A stretch of 64,000 nucleotides of DNA from DATEZO01 sp035255485 (GCA_035255485.1 DATEZO010000231.1:1-64000); one strand, 5' to 3'. Positions 40,322 through 50,882 are shown, counted from the stretch's first letter. The notes: generated by a model from the letters alone, not told the origin. A program made the numbers and translations.

Positions 40322-43177
40322 TCATTTTGTCAGGACAAAGCCTTTTAGCTTGGAAAAAGCCGTATCAATTAACGCTTTCTGCTGCGCGTAGTGCTTGTCG
40401 TAGTAACCGACAGCAGGTGATGCACTTGCCGGCCGACCGGCATAAGCAAGTTTCTGCCCTTCGCCCAAGCTCTCGAAAATATTGTGCTGAATCTGGAACC
40501 AGGCACCCTGATTTTGCGGCTCATCCTGAGCCCACACCAACTCTGTGAAATTCGGAAATTTCTTCAATTCTGCGGCAAACGCCTTATGTGGGAACGGATA
40601 TAGCTGTTCAACACGAATGATTGCGATATCCGACGATTCACGTTCCTTTCGCGCATTGACCAGATCGTAGTAGACCTTGCCGGAGCAGGCGATTATGCGC
40701 TTGACCTTCTTCGCATCGACCTGATCGCTCACTTCACCGATGACCGTCTGGAAAGAGCCTCTGGCAAGCTCCGACAACGGGGAGCCGGCATCCTTGTTGC
40801 GCAGCAGCGATTTCGGCGTCATGATGATCAAAGGCTTGCGGAACAACCGGATCATCTGACGACGCAGCAGATGGAAAATTTGCGCAGCAGTCGTCGGTTG
40901 CACTACCTGCATATTATTGTCGGCGCATAATTGCAGATAGCGCTCAGGACGTGCGGACGAGTGCTCCGGGCCTTGGCCCTCGTAACCATGCGGCAGCATC
41001 ATCACGAGACCGGAAGCACGCCCCCACTTTACCTCACCCGAACTGATGAATTGATCGATCACCACCTGCGCACCATTGGCGAAATCGCCAAACTGTGCTT
41101 CCCAGATCGTCAGCGTATTAGGTTCGGCGCTGGAATAACCATACTCGAACGCGAGTACCGCTTCTTCGGACAAGACGGAATCAATTACGGTAAACGGCGC
41201 CTGCTTGTCGGACACGTTTTGCAGCGGGATATAGCTACCCGCATCCCAGCGCTCTCGGTTCTGGTCGTGCAGGACCGCATGACGATGGACGAAAGTGCCG
41301 CGTCCGGCATCCTGCCCAGTCAGGCGCACAGCATAACCGGACGACAACAGTGAAGCATAAGCCAGATGTTCGCCCATGCCCCAGTCAAGATTCATCTCAC
41401 CTTGTCCCATCGCAGCACGATCTCCTAACACTTTCTCGACCAAAGGATGGAGTTTGAAATTATCAGGCGCTACGGTAATACGCGCGGCAAGTCGCTTCAA
41501 TTCCGCTAGCGGCACAGCGGTGTCAGCTGCATCAGTCCACTTGCGATTAAGGAATGGAATCCAGTCAACCGCATATTTGTTCTTGAAATTGGAAATGACG
41601 GGATCGACAGTATGCTTGCCCGCATCCATCGCATCACGGTATGCCTTGACCATGGTATCACCGGTGTTCGGCGCAACAATAGCCTGCACAGCCAGCTTAT
41701 CCGCATACAGCTTGCGAGTACCCGGATGCTTGGCAATTTCCTTGTACATCAGCGGCTGTGTCAATGCCGGAGTGTCTTGCTCGTTATGACCCAATTTTCG
41801 ATAGCAGATAATATCGACAACGATGTCTTTATTGAATTCCATCCGGAAATCGAGCGCAATCTGTGTTGCAAACACCACCGCTTCCGGGTCATCGCCATTG
41901 ACATGCAATACCGGTGCCTCGATCATCTTGACCACGTCAGAACAATACAGCGTGGAGCGGGAATCACGTGGATCGGAAGTAGTAAAGCCAATCTGATTGT
42001 TAATGACGATATGCAGAGTGCCGCCAGTGCCATAGCCGCGGGTTTGTGCAAGGTTCAAAGTCTCCATCACTACGCCTTGCCCGGCGAATGCCGCATCACC
42101 ATGCACCAGAATCGGCAGGACTTGTGACCCATCCTTGTCGCCGCGACGTTCCATCCGCGCCTTGACCGAGCCTTCCACAACTGGATTGACGATCTCAAGA
42201 TGCGATGGGTTGAAAGCCAGCGACAAGTGGACCGGTCCACCTAGAGTCGTTATGTCAGATGAGAAGCCCTGATGGTATTTGACATCCCCAGCAGGAAGAT
42301 CATCGGCATGCTTGCCTTCGAATTCAAAGAATAATTCCTGCGGCGTCTTGCCTAAAATATTCACAAGCACGTTAAGACGGCCGCGATGCGCCATACCGAT
42401 TACGATTTCCTGCACCCCCTTGTCGCCAGCGCGCTGGATAGTTTCATCCATCGCGGCAATGAAGCTTTCACCGCCTTCTAGCGAGAAGCGCTTCTGGCCG
42501 ACATATCTGGTGTGAAGATAGCGCTCAAGGCCCTCAGCCGCTGTCAGGCGATCAAGAATGTGTTTTTTCTTCTCAACAGAAAAATCCGGTGTCGAACGTA
42601 CGGATTCAAGGCGTTCTTGTATCCAGCGCTTTTGTGCTGGATCACTGATATACATGAATTCTGCACCAATCGAGCGGCAATAAGTGTCACGCAAAGCGTG
42701 CAGGAGATCGCGCAGAGAAGCAGTTTCCGGGCCGAAGTAAGTATTGCTGATATTAAACACGATGTCCATATCGGCATCGGTAAGGCCATAAAAACTCGGC
42801 TCTAGCTCGGGAATGTTCGGACGTTCCTGACGTTGTAGCGGATCGAGATTGGCCCAATGAGTACCGAGAAAGCGATGAGCAGCAATCAGTTGCGTGACAG
42901 TGACGCGCTTGCGCCCCATCTCAGCATCAGCAGTTGCAGAAATGGTGCGGATCGGACCATGCTTTGCGCGCTCGGCAAATGATGCAATTACAGGCGCATG
43001 TGCGACGTCTGGCCGGTTTGATCCATCAACAGCAGGAACATGCTGCATGGCATCAAAATAAGTGCGCCAATTATCGGGAACAGAACCGGGATTATTGAGG
43101 TACGCCTCGTATAGTTCTTCAACATACGGAGCATTGCCCCCAAACAAATAGGAGTTGGAGAAATCCTGCTGCATCAT
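40322..43177 (-). CDS. sucA: 2-oxoglutarate dehydrogenase E1 component
   Basis: Thiamine diphosphate-dependent decarboxylase of the oxoglutarate dehydrogenase complex. 951 residues. Features: N-terminal SYLFGGNAPYVEELYEAYL (the E2-binding region), EIVIGMAHRGRLNVLVNILG, ThDP region GDAAFAGQGVVMETLNL and the C-terminal transketolase-like part (LPHGYEGQGPEHSSARPERY). An AAAGGTGAG ribosome-binding site precedes two adjacent ATG codons. A structured leader lies just upstream. Confidence 0.97.
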   Translation of the reverse strand: MMQQDFSNSYLFGGNAPYVEELYEAYLNNPGSVPDNWRTYFDAMQHVPAVDGSNRPDVAHAPVIASFAERAKHGPIRTISATADAEMGRKRVTVTQLIAAHRFLGTHWANLDPLQRQERPNIPELEPSFYGLTDADMDIVFNISNTYFGPETASLRDLLHALRDTYCRSIGAEFMYISDPAQKRWIQERLESVRSTPDFSVEKKKHILDRLTAAEGLERYLHTRYVGQKRFSLEGGESFIAAMDETIQRAGDKGVQEIVIGMAHRGRLNVLVNILGKTPQELFFEFEGKHADDLPAGDVKYHQGFSSDITTLGGPVHLSLAFNPSHLEIVNPVVEGSVKARMERRGDKDGSQVLPILVHGDAAFAGQGVVMETLNLAQTRGYGTGGTLHIVINNQIGFTTSDPRDSRSTLYCSDVVKMIEAPVLHVNGDDPEAVVFATQIALDFRMEFNKDIVVDIICYRKLGHNEQDTPALTQPLMYKEIAKHPGTRKLYADKLAVQAIVAPNTGDTMVKAYRDAMDAGKHTVDPVISNFKNKYAVDWIPFLNRKWTDAADTAVPLAELKRLAARITVAPDNFKLHPLVEKVLGDRAAMGQGEMNLDWGMGEHLAYASLLSSGYAVRLTGQDAGRGTFVHRHAVLHDQNRERWDAGSYIPLQNVSDKQAPFTVIDSVLSEEAVLAFEYGYSSAEPNTLTIWEAQFGDFANGAQVVIDQFISSGEVKWGRASGLVMMLPHGYEGQGPEHSSARPERYLQLCADNNMQVVQPTTAAQIFHLLRRQMIRLFRKPLIIMTPKSLLRNKDAGSPLSELARGSFQTVIGEVSDQVDAKKVKRIIACSGKVYYDLVNARKERESSDIAIIRVEQLYPFPHKAFAAELKKFPNFTELVWAQDEPQNQGAWFQIQHNIFESLGEGQKLAYAGRPASASPAVGYYDKHYAQQKALIDTAFSKLKGFVLTK

Positions 43178-43194
43178 CTTTTGCTCACCTTTCT

Positions 43195-43256
43195 TCGCGT
43201 TTCGCGAGATTAGCGGGTTAATTAACCTTCCGCGACACGGCCTGACCGGTTAGCGG
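43195..43256 (-). ncRNA. Structured sucA leader, candidate sucA RNA motif
   Basis: Three adjacent inverted repeats lie in the 5' leader of sucA (minus-strand transcript): TCGCG/CGCGA (43195-43207), the palindrome GGTTAATTAACC (43216-43227), and CCGC/GCGG flanking a compact segment (43230-43256). Established knowledge: the sucA RNA motif is reported in 5' leaders of sucA in Burkholderiales. Match to the consensus was not tested. Confidence 0.4.
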
Positions 43257-43343
43257 ATTGCACATCAAGTTGTGGGGAAGGGCGATACTATCTCAAATAT
43301 TTTTCAGCTTGCTAGAATAGCACATTCAGTTAATTCAATAGGA

Positions 43344-43367
43344 AAGGCGAGCCGTTGGGCTCGCCTT
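43344..43367 (-). terminator. Hairpin terminator after gltA
   Basis: Perfect 10-base stem AAGGCGAGCC/GGCTCGCCTT with a four-base loop, 19 bases after the gltA stop, between gltA and sucA. The T run behind it is short, so it may attenuate more than stop transcription into sucA. Confidence 0.7.
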
Positions 43368-43385
43368 CTTTGGCGTCAAGAATAT

Positions 43386-44690
43386 TTAACTACGCTGGGC
43401 CATTGGCGGAACATCACGATTCGGCGAGCCAATAAACAATTGGCGCGGACGACCAATTTTTTGCTCCGGATCAGAAATCATCTCGTTCCACTGTGCAATC
43501 CAGCCTACGGTGCGCGCCATCGCGAAAATACCGGTAAACAACGCAACAGGAATGCCAAGCGCGGATTGTACGATGCCGGAGTAGAAGTCAACATTCGGAT
43601 ACAGTTTACGTGACACGAAATACTCGTCTTCCAGCGCAACTTTTTCAAGCGCCATTGCAAGCTTGAACAGAGGATCGTTCTGCAGTCCGAGTTCATTGAG
43701 GACTTCGTAGCAGGTTTCGCGCATCAGTTTGGCGCGCGGGTCATAGTTTTTATACACACGGTGACCGAAGCCCATCAATTTTACACCGGAGCTCTTATCC
43801 TTGACCTGTTTGACGAACTCGCCGATCTTGTCGACCGAACCGATTTCCTTCAGCATTGTCAGCGCCGCTTCATTGGCGCCGCCATGCGCAGGCCCCCAGA
43901 GGCAAGCGATACCGGCAGCGATACAGGCGAACGGGTTGGCGCCGGAGGAGCCAGACAGGCGAACGGTCGAAGTGGACGCGTTCTGCTCGTGATCAGCATG
44001 CAAAATCAAGATACGGTCGAGCGCACGAACCAGCACATCGTTGATCTTGTATTCCGCGCACGGTGTGCCGAACATCATGCGCATGAAGTTTGCGCTGTAC
44101 GACAAATCGTTGCGTGGATAGACGAACGGCTGTCCAACCGAATACTTGTATGCCATCGCAACCAATGTCGGCATCTTCGCGATCAGGCGGATTGCAGATA
44201 CTTCGCGATGATGTGGATCGTTGATGTCAAGCGAGTCATGGTAAAAGGACGCTAGCGCACCAACCGTGCCAACCAGCACTGACATTGGATGTGCGTCACG
44301 GCGGAAACCACGGAAGAAAAACTGCATCTGCTCGTGTACCATCGTATGCTTGGTGACTGTATCGACAAACGTTTTCTTCTGGCCTGCATTCGGCAAATCA
44401 CCATTCAAAAGCAGGTAACAGGTTTCGAGGAAGTCGCAGTTGACCGCCAGTTGTTCAATCGGATAGCCGCGATACAGCAACTCACCCTTGTCACCGTCGA
44501 TATAAGTGATCGACGAGTTGCAAGAAGCAGTCGACATGAAGCCCGGATCGTAGGTGAATTTTCCTGTGGTGCCATAAAGCTTGCGGATGTCAATTACATC
44601 CGGTCCGATGGAACCTTTATAAATTGGTAGATCAATCGAGGGAGTGCCGTCGGAAAACGACAGCGTGGCTTTGGTATCAGAACTGGTCAT
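43386..44690 (-). CDS. gltA: Citrate synthase
   Basis: Condenses acetyl-CoA and oxaloacetate to citrate. The start at 44690 ([10 protein letters not shown]) has AAGGAAGAG upstream; the frame to 44732 is too long. 434 residues, type II hexameric form, with the family region [32 protein letters not shown] and the catalytic His/Asp segments [14 protein letters not shown]. It lies between sdhE and sucA in the TCA cluster. Confidence 0.96.
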   Translation of the reverse strand: MTSSDTKATLSFSDGTPSIDLPIYKGSIGPDVIDIRKLYGTTGKFTYDPGFMSTASCNSSITYIDGDKGELLYRGYPIEQLAVNCDFLETCYLLLNGDLPNAGQKKTFVDTVTKHTMVHEQMQFFFRGFRRDAHPMSVLVGTVGALASFYHDSLDINDPHHREVSAIRLIAKMPTLVAMAYKYSVGQPFVYPRNDLSYSANFMRMMFGTPCAEYKINDVLVRALDRILILHADHEQNASTSTVRLSGSSGANPFACIAAGIACLWGPAHGGANEAALTMLKEIGSVDKIGEFVKQVKDKSSGVKLMGFGHRVYKNYDPRAKLMRETCYEVLNELGLQNDPLFKLAMALEKVALEDEYFVSRKLYPNVDFYSGIVQSALGIPVALFTGIFAMARTVGWIAQWNEMISDPEQKIGRPRQLFIGSPNRDVPPMAQRS

Positions 44691-44756
44691 GGCTCTTCCT
44701 TCGTGTGAGCAGTAAGTCGATAGATAGGTCAATAAAAATAGAAAACCCGTTACAAA

Positions 44757-45026
44757 TCAAGCGTCGCGTAACTGCGCCAACAATGCATGGACATGAGGCG
44801 AATCAATCTCGCCTTCCGGTTCCTTGTGCGCCAATAGCAAATTCATCAAGTCATTGTCCGGCAGATCCATCAGACGCGAAAACGCGTCAACTTCCTCGTC
44901 GGTCAGGGTTTCCTCGCGCGCATCCAGAAAACGCGTAATGATCAAATCATTTTCCAGCAACCCGCGACGTGCACGCCAGCGCAAACGTGCACGATTGGCC
45001 GGGTCGGCTTGATGTGTACCAGGCAT
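44757..45026 (-). CDS. sdhE: FAD assembly factor SdhE (YgfY/DUF339)
   Basis: Small protein that promotes covalent flavinylation of SdhA. The start at 45026 has GGAAA five bases upstream and yields 89 residues; the longer frame to 45167 overlaps the sdhB region and is not expected. The signature RARRGLLENDLI is present with the RGxxE motif as RGLLE, and the family helices (FLDAREETLTDEEVDAFSRLM) follow. It lies between sdhB and gltA, as usual. Confidence 0.93.
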   Translation of the reverse strand: MPGTHQADPANRARLRWRARRGLLENDLIITRFLDAREETLTDEEVDAFSRLMDLPDNDLMNLLLAHKEPEGEIDSPHVHALLAQLRDA

Positions 45027-45180
45027 AAAATTTCCATTCGCATTTATTTCATGCGGCTTCCAGGTTTTCGTCTTTTGAAAGCCGGATGAAACAAGATGGG
45101 AGCAATTTGCACTTCCACCCAGGATATTGAGGCAGAGCGCCGTTTTTCGCTTATCTCTGCACCACAATAGAATTGATGCG

Positions 45181-45891
45181 CTAGACTGCGCGCCGAACCA
45201 TCAATTCCTTGATCTTGCCGATTGCCCTGTTCGGGTTCAATCCCTTCGGGCATACATCCACACAATTCATGATCGAACGGCAACGGAACAGACGGTATGG
45301 ATCTTCCAGGTTATCAAGCCGTTCGCCGGTTGCTTCGTCGCGACTGTCCGCGATAAAGCGATAGGCTTGCAGCAACCCAGCCGGACCAACGAATTTGTCC
45401 GGGTTCCACCAGAATGATGGGCAAGATGTCGAGCAGCACGCACATAAGATACATTCGTAAAGACCATCCAATTCTTCACGCTCGGCTGGCGACTGCAAAC
45501 GTTCTTTCTCGGGGGGAATCGAGTTATTGATAAGATAAGGTTTGATCGAGTGATATTGCTTGAAAAACTGCGTCATATCCACGATCAGATCGCGGATAAC
45601 CGGCAGTCCCGGTAACGGACGCAATACGATCGGCTCAGTCAATTCATTAAGGTTGGTGGTGCAGGCCAATCCATTTTTGCCATTGATATTCATCGCATCG
45701 GACCCGCACACACCTTCGCGGCACGAACGGCGCAATGCAAGCGAATCATCGACGTCCGACTTGATGCGCTGCAGCGCATCAAGTAGCATCTTGTCGGTGT
45801 CCTGCAATTCCACCGTCAAGTCCTGCATATAAGGCTTGCTATCCTTGTCCGGATCGTAGCGATAGATTTTGAATTTGAGAGTACGTGCCAT
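45181..45891 (-). CDS. sdhB: Succinate dehydrogenase iron-sulfur subunit
   Basis: Electron-transfer subunit of complex II with three clusters: [2Fe-2S] (CREGVCGSDAMNINGKNGLAC), [4Fe-4S] (CILCACCSTSCPSFWW) and [3Fe-4S] (CRSIMNCVDVCPKGLNP). 236 residues. Start and length match E. coli SdhB. It follows sdhA by 65 bases. Confidence 0.96.
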   Translation of the reverse strand: MARTLKFKIYRYDPDKDSKPYMQDLTVELQDTDKMLLDALQRIKSDVDDSLALRRSCREGVCGSDAMNINGKNGLACTTNLNELTEPIVLRPLPGLPVIRDLIVDMTQFFKQYHSIKPYLINNSIPPEKERLQSPAEREELDGLYECILCACCSTSCPSFWWNPDKFVGPAGLLQAYRFIADSRDEATGERLDNLEDPYRLFRCRSIMNCVDVCPKGLNPNRAIGKIKELMVRRAV

Positions 45892-45956
45892 GTTCGGATC
45901 TCTTGTCTGATATTGCGGGACAGCGCCAAGCCCTATGGCACTCTGTCCTCGGCAAA

Positions 45957-47735
45957 TTAAAATGTGCGTGCTTTGGGCTCGAAGGTTTCTACCGTCAACG
46001 GCTTGACTCTGACAGGTTTGTATTCGAGGCGATTACCTTCGGAGAACCATAGTGTATGCTTCATCCAGTTATTGTCATCGCGCTTCTCGTAGTCGCGGTG
46101 GGCATGAGCGCCGCGCGACTCCTTGCGCGCAACCGCAGAGGTGATGGTAGCCTTCGCAGTCTCGATCAGGTTATCCAGCTCCAATGCTTCGACACGTGCG
46201 GTATTGAACACCTTGGACTTGTCCTTAAACGACACATGCTTGCGGCGTTCGTCAAGCTCCATGATCTTCTTGTAGCCAGCTTGCAGCAATTCGTCGGTAC
46301 GGAACACACCGCAGTACTGCTGCATAGTCGATCGGATCGCATTGGCAACATCCTGTACACGCTCGGAGCCGGTGCTGTTTTCAAGGCGCGACAGACGCTC
46401 CATCGCGCGATCGGCCGCATCGGCCGGCAGCGGCTTGTGACTCTTTGCCCTAAGGTTGCTAGCGACAATATGATTACCAGCAGCGCGGCCGAACACCACC
46501 AGATCCAGCAGTGAGTTGGTGCCGAGACGATTCGCGCCATGCACCGAGACGCAGGCGCATTCACCGATTGCATACATGCCGTTGACTACTTGGTTCGGTG
46601 CACCGTTCTCCGGCGCGACAACCTGTCCATGGATATTAGTCGGAATGCCGCCCATCTGGTAGTGAATCGTCGGCACTACTGGAATCGGCTCCTTGGTCGC
46701 GTCGACGTTGGCGAATTTGTGGCCGATTTCTAGAATTGACGGTAGGCGTTTTTTGATGGTATCAGCACCGATATGACGCAAGTCAAGTAAAACGTGGTCC
46801 TTGTTCGGGCCGCAACCACGGCCTTCCTTGATTTCCTGATCCATCGAACGAGACACGAAATCACGCGGAGCCAGATCCTTCAGCGTAGGTGCGTAGCGCT
46901 CCATGAAACGCTCGCCACTGGAATTGATCAGGATGCCGCCCTCACCACGCACGCCTTCAGTAATCAATACCCCGGCGCCGGATACGCCTGTCGGATGGAA
47001 CTGCCAGAATTCCATATCCTGTATCGGTAGGCCGGCACGCGCCGCCATGCCGAGGCCGTCACCGGTATTGATAAAGGCATTGGTAGAAGCAGCAAAAATG
47101 CGCCCCGCGCCACCAGTGGCGAACAGGGTCGTCTTGGCTTCCAACATCATTACATCGCCGGTTTCCATTTCCAGGGCGACCACGCCCAGCACATCACCAT
47201 CCGCATCACGAATCAGATCGATTGCCATCCATTCGACGAAGAAGTGTGTCTTGGCACGTACATTACGCTGATATAACGTGTGCAGTAACGCGTGACCGGT
47301 GCGATCGGCGGCTGCACAGGCACGCTGCACAGGCTTTTCCCCGAAGTTTGCGGTATGGCCGCCAAACGGACGTTGATAAATCGTGCCGTCCGGGTTGCGG
47401 TCGAACGGCATGCCGAAATGCTCAAGTTCATACACAACTTTTGGCGCCTCGCGGCACATGAATTCGATCGCGTCCTGGTCGCCAAGATAGTCACCGCCCT
47501 TTACGGTGTCGAACATGTGCCAGTACCAGCCATCTTCAGACATATTACCGAGCGAAGCGCCGATGCCGCCCTGCGCAGCGACCGTGTGCGAACGAGTCGG
47601 AAAAACCTTGGATAGCACTGCGACGTTCAGGCCTGCCTCAGCTAATTGCAGTGAAGCGCGCATACCCGAACCGCCGGCACCAACAATAACCGCATCAAAA
47701 CGGCGGGAAGGAATGGAGGATTTAATTGCTGCCAC
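45957..47735 (-). CDS. sdhA: Succinate dehydrogenase flavoprotein subunit
   Basis: Oxidises succinate to fumarate and passes electrons to SdhB. The covalent FAD site is in [16 protein letters not shown] (His50), and catalytic regions include [21 protein letters not shown] and the Arg-rich [18 protein letters not shown]. 592 residues. It starts after sdhD with 3 bases between. Confidence 0.97.
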   Translation of the reverse strand: MAAIKSSIPSRRFDAVIVGAGGSGMRASLQLAEAGLNVAVLSKVFPTRSHTVAAQGGIGASLGNMSEDGWYWHMFDTVKGGDYLGDQDAIEFMCREAPKVVYELEHFGMPFDRNPDGTIYQRPFGGHTANFGEKPVQRACAAADRTGHALLHTLYQRNVRAKTHFFVEWMAIDLIRDADGDVLGVVALEMETGDVMMLEAKTTLFATGGAGRIFAASTNAFINTGDGLGMAARAGLPIQDMEFWQFHPTGVSGAGVLITEGVRGEGGILINSSGERFMERYAPTLKDLAPRDFVSRSMDQEIKEGRGCGPNKDHVLLDLRHIGADTIKKRLPSILEIGHKFANVDATKEPIPVVPTIHYQMGGIPTNIHGQVVAPENGAPNQVVNGMYAIGECACVSVHGANRLGTNSLLDLVVFGRAAGNHIVASNLRAKSHKPLPADAADRAMERLSRLENSTGSERVQDVANAIRSTMQQYCGVFRTDELLQAGYKKIMELDERRKHVSFKDKSKVFNTARVEALELDNLIETAKATITSAVARKESRGAHAHRDYEKRDDNNWMKHTLWFSEGNRLEYKPVRVKPLTVETFEPKARTF

Positions 47736-47738
47736 GAT

Positions 47739-48107
47739 TTACGCTCTCCAGAGAATCTGTACCGCCCAACCGGCACAACCGACCAACCACAGAATTGTGG
47801 CAATTTGCAAGGCAAGACGCAGTCCGACGGATTGGTTAATGTAATCCATCCAGATATCGCGCACACCGACCCAAACATGATAGAACAACGCCAGGAAAGC
47901 CACGAAGGTGGCGATCTTGAACCACTGCTGCGCAAACAGGCCTGCCCAGCCCTCATAGCTGAAGTTATTTCCAGTTAGGAAAGTCACCAGCAGAATCACT
48001 GTATAGAGCGCCATCACGATCGCCGTCACGCGTTGCGCCAACCAGTCCCTTAGTCCGTAATGAGCACCGACGACTAAGCGTTTCGTTCCAATATTGTCAT
48101 TCACCAT
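47739..48107 (-). CDS. sdhD: Succinate dehydrogenase membrane anchor subunit
   Basis: Small membrane subunit holding heme b and ubiquinone with SdhC. 122 residues with three hydrophobic helices (about 22-42, 55-80, 92-115). The family start region RLVVGAHYGLRDWLAQRVTAIVMALYT and the HVWVGVRDIWMDYI helix with the heme-region His and Tyr are present. Its start directly follows the sdhC stop. Confidence 0.93.
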   Translation of the reverse strand: MVNDNIGTKRLVVGAHYGLRDWLAQRVTAIVMALYTVILLVTFLTGNNFSYEGWAGLFAQQWFKIATFVAFLALFYHVWVGVRDIWMDYINQSVGLRLALQIATILWLVGCAGWAVQILWRA

Positions 48108-48515
48108 TTAGAGCACCCCAAACAATTTCAAAGCAATCAGTACAGCTAACGGCAAGCTGACGGCAAATACACCAACCGCTGATTTACGCGCGCCATCTTT
48201 GTCAAGGCCGAAATGCAGATCCATGATCAAATGACGGATACCTGCGCAAAAATGATGGAGATAAGCCCAGGAAAGCGCAAGAATAATCAGCTTTATAAAC
48301 CAGTGAGAGGCAAATCCTTTGAAATACTCGAACGAAATTTCTGAGGTCAGGCTTTTCTCGAGCAGGAACAGAATCAGAGGCAGCAGCAAAAACATCAGAA
48401 AACCGCTGATGCGATGTAAAATTGAAATCAGACCTGCCAGTGGCAAGCGGTAGCTCGCAAGCTGCGTAACATGAATGTTACGAAATTGCGGCCTGTTTTT
48501 TGTTATCTCAGACAT
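48108..48515 (-). CDS. sdhC: Succinate dehydrogenase cytochrome b556 subunit
   Basis: Membrane subunit of complex II. 135 residues: RPQFRNIHVTQLASYRLPLA, the SILHRISGFLMFLLLPL helix (Ser and Arg near quinone), and HHFCAGIRHLIMDLHFGLD with the heme His. Three membrane helices. It heads sdhCDAB-sdhE-gltA. Confidence 0.94.
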   Translation of the reverse strand: MSEITKNRPQFRNIHVTQLASYRLPLAGLISILHRISGFLMFLLLPLILFLLEKSLTSEISFEYFKGFASHWFIKLIILALSWAYLHHFCAGIRHLIMDLHFGLDKDGARKSAVGVFAVSLPLAVLIALKLFGVL

Positions 48516-48591
48516 GAACCCGACCTCCGAACTTAATAATCACGTAATTTTCACCTATTTTGTGCAGCACACCAATATATATTCAGCACAA

Positions 48592-48614
48592 TTGACAACA
48601 TTTTCGTTTGTCAA
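48592..48614. promoter_or_regulatory. Inverted repeat upstream of sdhC
   Basis: Arms TTGACAA (48592-48598) and TTGTCAA (48608-48614) around nine bases, about 77-99 bases before the sdhC start, in the spacer behind gntR. An AT-rich ATATAT stretch lies between it and sdhC. This may be the control region of the sdh operon; no confident -10 was assigned. Confidence 0.45.
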
Positions 48615-48653
48615 GGTCAATAATCGTTAGTTTTCCTGCTATTAGCTGCTTTA

Positions 48654-49463
48654 TCAACTCAACTCGTTCTGATAATGATGTCTGTTCGTCAAATATAAGC
48701 CCCGACGCACTTCCACAGGCTTGTTTCCATAGGTGTATGACACACGCTCAACACACAATAACGGCGTGCCCATTGGCGTTGCAAGGAGTTCGGCCATGCA
48801 TTGATCAGCCGCGATTGCGCGAATTTTTTCCACAGCATGGATCATGCGCGTACCAAATTCGCTTTCAAACAAGCCATACATCGGCCCCTTATATTCAGCC
48901 AGACGCTCTGCTGTCAACCCCCTGAATATCACTCCGGGAAGCCACAACTCTTCCAAGATCGTCGGAGTGCCATCAAAAGATTGAATACGCCTGATAAAAA
49001 TTACCGAATCGCCCGATTTGATATCCAATTGACGCGCAATTTCCGCTTGCGCACGTAAACGTTTGACCTCGATGATCCTGTTTTCAGGATAATGCGGATC
49101 ACCAGTATCAGGCATTAGGCGCAAGAAGCGAAATTGAGCTTTGGCCTCATGGTGAGTTGCGACAAAAGTGCCTTTACCTTGACGGCGCACCACCAAGTTT
49201 TCCGCGGAAAGCTCATCAATCGCCTTACGCACGGTGCCTTGACTAACCTTGAAACGGCTTGCCAATTCAACTTCGCTAGGAATTAATTCACCTGGTTTCC
49301 ATTCGCCGGATTGCAGGCTTTGCGTAATGAGTGCCTTGATTTGCTGGTAGAGCGGACTGAAGGTAGGCGAAACTCCGGAAGAAGATGCTCCGCCCCCTGT
49401 GACGGATGCGCCAGCATTGGATAGATGGGACGGGAAGGAACTCATAAGTACTGATTTCACCAT
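48654..49463 (-). CDS. GntR/HutC-family transcriptional regulator of the TCA cluster
   Basis: DNA-binding regulator with an N-terminal winged helix (LIPSEVELASRFKVSQGTVRKAI) and a C-terminal UTRA ligand domain of the HutC type (TILEELWLPGVIFRGL, LLCVERVSYTYGNKPVEVRRG). The start is taken at 49463 (MVKSVLM); 49445 is an alternative. About 269 residues with a Ser/Gly-rich N-terminal lead. It lies upstream of sdhC in the same direction and divergent from mdh, with an 18-base palindrome just before its start. Probable controller of the sdh/gltA/mdh genes; the ligand is unknown. Confidence 0.85.
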   Translation of the reverse strand: MVKSVLMSSFPSHLSNAGASVTGGGASSSGVSPTFSPLYQQIKALITQSLQSGEWKPGELIPSEVELASRFKVSQGTVRKAIDELSAENLVVRRQGKGTFVATHHEAKAQFRFLRLMPDTGDPHYPENRIIEVKRLRAQAEIARQLDIKSGDSVIFIRRIQSFDGTPTILEELWLPGVIFRGLTAERLAEYKGPMYGLFESEFGTRMIHAVEKIRAIAADQCMAELLATPMGTPLLCVERVSYTYGNKPVEVRRGLYLTNRHHYQNELS

Positions 49464-49892
49464 AAAAGACCTATTGCCGTCCAGCAAAAAGTTATTGGTG
49501 ATATGTCTTATATAAGACATAAGATAGCCATTGACAGGGTTATTTAGCAAGCCTACACTCGCGTGCACCCTTACTATCATGCAATGCTCGTAGCTCCAAA
49601 TGGTCAATACATATGAGCTTTAGTTGCAAAGTTACCAATTTTCTCCGCTGCCAGCTATTTTTGAAAGTCTTTGATTTTCCGGAATGCCTTGAGATTCGTA
49701 GTATTTTTACAATCTTCAAGGCGAAATTATTATTCTGCGTACAAGGATGGTAGCTTGAACATGCAAGCAATATTGTGCACCCCTTTCGGGCAACATACTG
49801 TGCTTGCGAAGTTTTCACCGGTATCATAACAGGCTCATCAAATAATTAACCAAGCTTCTACATTGTTTTCACTACTACCTTGGAGATTCAAC
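49464..49892. other. 429-base divergent region between gntR and mdh
   Basis: No gene is supported. It holds the gntR-proximal palindrome (49503-49520), AT-rich sequence, and at the right end the mdh ribosome-binding site (GGAG seven bases before 49893). An open minus-strand frame at 49540-49827 has no family features. Confidence 0.6.
49503..49520. promoter_or_regulatory. Perfect 18-base palindrome, probable GntR operator
   Basis: ATGTCTTATATAAGACAT is fully palindromic and lies 40-57 bases before the GntR start. Symmetric sites of this kind are typical for GntR-family regulators, so autoregulation is likely. No second copy was found before sdhC, gltA, mdh or acnA in this window. Confidence 0.65.
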
Positions 49893-50882
49893 ATGGCTAA
49901 AGCCCCCATGCGCGTTGCTATTACTGGCGCCGCCGGCCAAATCGGCTACTCACTACTATTTCGCATCGCCAACGGCGACATGCTCGGCAAGGATCAACCG
50001 GTTATCTTGCAGTTACTCGAAATCCCGGATGAAAAAGCACAAAAGGCACTTAAGGGCGTCATGATGGAAATCGACGACTGTGCATTCCCGCTGCTAGCGG
50101 GCATGACTCCGCACAGTGATCCGATGACCGCATTTAAGGATGCTGATGTCGCATTGTTGGTCGGTGCCCGCCCACGCGGCCCAGGCATGGAACGCAAGGA
50201 TCTGCTTGAAGCTAATGCACAGATATTTACGGTGCAAGGAAAGGCGCTCGACGCTGTCGCCTCACGTAATGTCAAAGTGTTAGTGGTCGGTAATCCAGCC
50301 AACACCAACGCTTACATCGCAATGAAATCGGCACCGAACCTGCCGGCGAAGAACTTCACAGCGATGCTGCGCTTAGACCATAATCGCGCATTGTCGCAAA
50401 TCGCTGCCAAGATCGGTAAGCCGGTTGCCGCCATCGAAAAGCTGTGCGTGTGGGGCAACCACTCGCCGACAATGTACGCAGACTATCGCTTCGCAACCGT
50501 TGACGGCAAGTCAGTCAAGGAAATGATTAACGATGACGTCTGGAACAAGGATATATTTCTACCGACCGTTGGCAAGCGCGGTGCCGCAATTATCGATGCA
50601 CGCGGCCTGTCTTCTGCAGCATCTGCAGCCAACGCCGCTATTGATCATGTACGCGATTGGGTACTCGGCACTAATGGCAAATGGACCACAATGGGTATTC
50701 CATCCGATGGCTCCTACGGCATCCCGAAGGATACCTTGTTCGGTTTCCCGGTAACTACCGAAAACGGCGAGTACAAGATTGTTCAGGGCCTGGAAATCGA
50801 TCCGTTCTCTCAAGAACGCATTAATTTCACGCTCAAGGAGTTGATGGAAGAGCGTGATGGCGTGAAACATCTGGTAGGCTGA
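49893..50882 (+). CDS. mdh: Malate dehydrogenase
   Basis: Interconverts malate and oxaloacetate with NAD. The ATG at 49893 ([20 protein letters not shown]) has GGAG seven bases upstream; the frame from 49863 is longer than needed. 329 residues, of the cytosolic-like proteobacterial type, with [31 protein letters not shown] and the catalytic His region [12 protein letters not shown]. It is divergent from gntR and followed by a strong terminator. Confidence 0.97.
   Translation: MAKAPMRVAITGAAGQIGYSLLFRIANGDMLGKDQPVILQLLEIPDEKAQKALKGVMMEIDDCAFPLLAGMTPHSDPMTAFKDADVALLVGARPRGPGMERKDLLEANAQIFTVQGKALDAVASRNVKVLVVGNPANTNAYIAMKSAPNLPAKNFTAMLRLDHNRALSQIAAKIGKPVAAIEKLCVWGNHSPTMYADYRFATVDGKSVKEMINDDVWNKDIFLPTVGKRGAAIIDARGLSSAASAANAAIDHVRDWVLGTNGKWTTMGIPSDGSYGIPKDTLFGFPVTTENGEYKIVQGLEIDPFSQERINFTLKELMEERDGVKHLVG

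Noticed and set aside
49540..49827. 95-codon minus-strand frame in the gntR-mdh spacer
   Set aside because: No ribosome-binding site and no recognisable features; AT-rich spacer.
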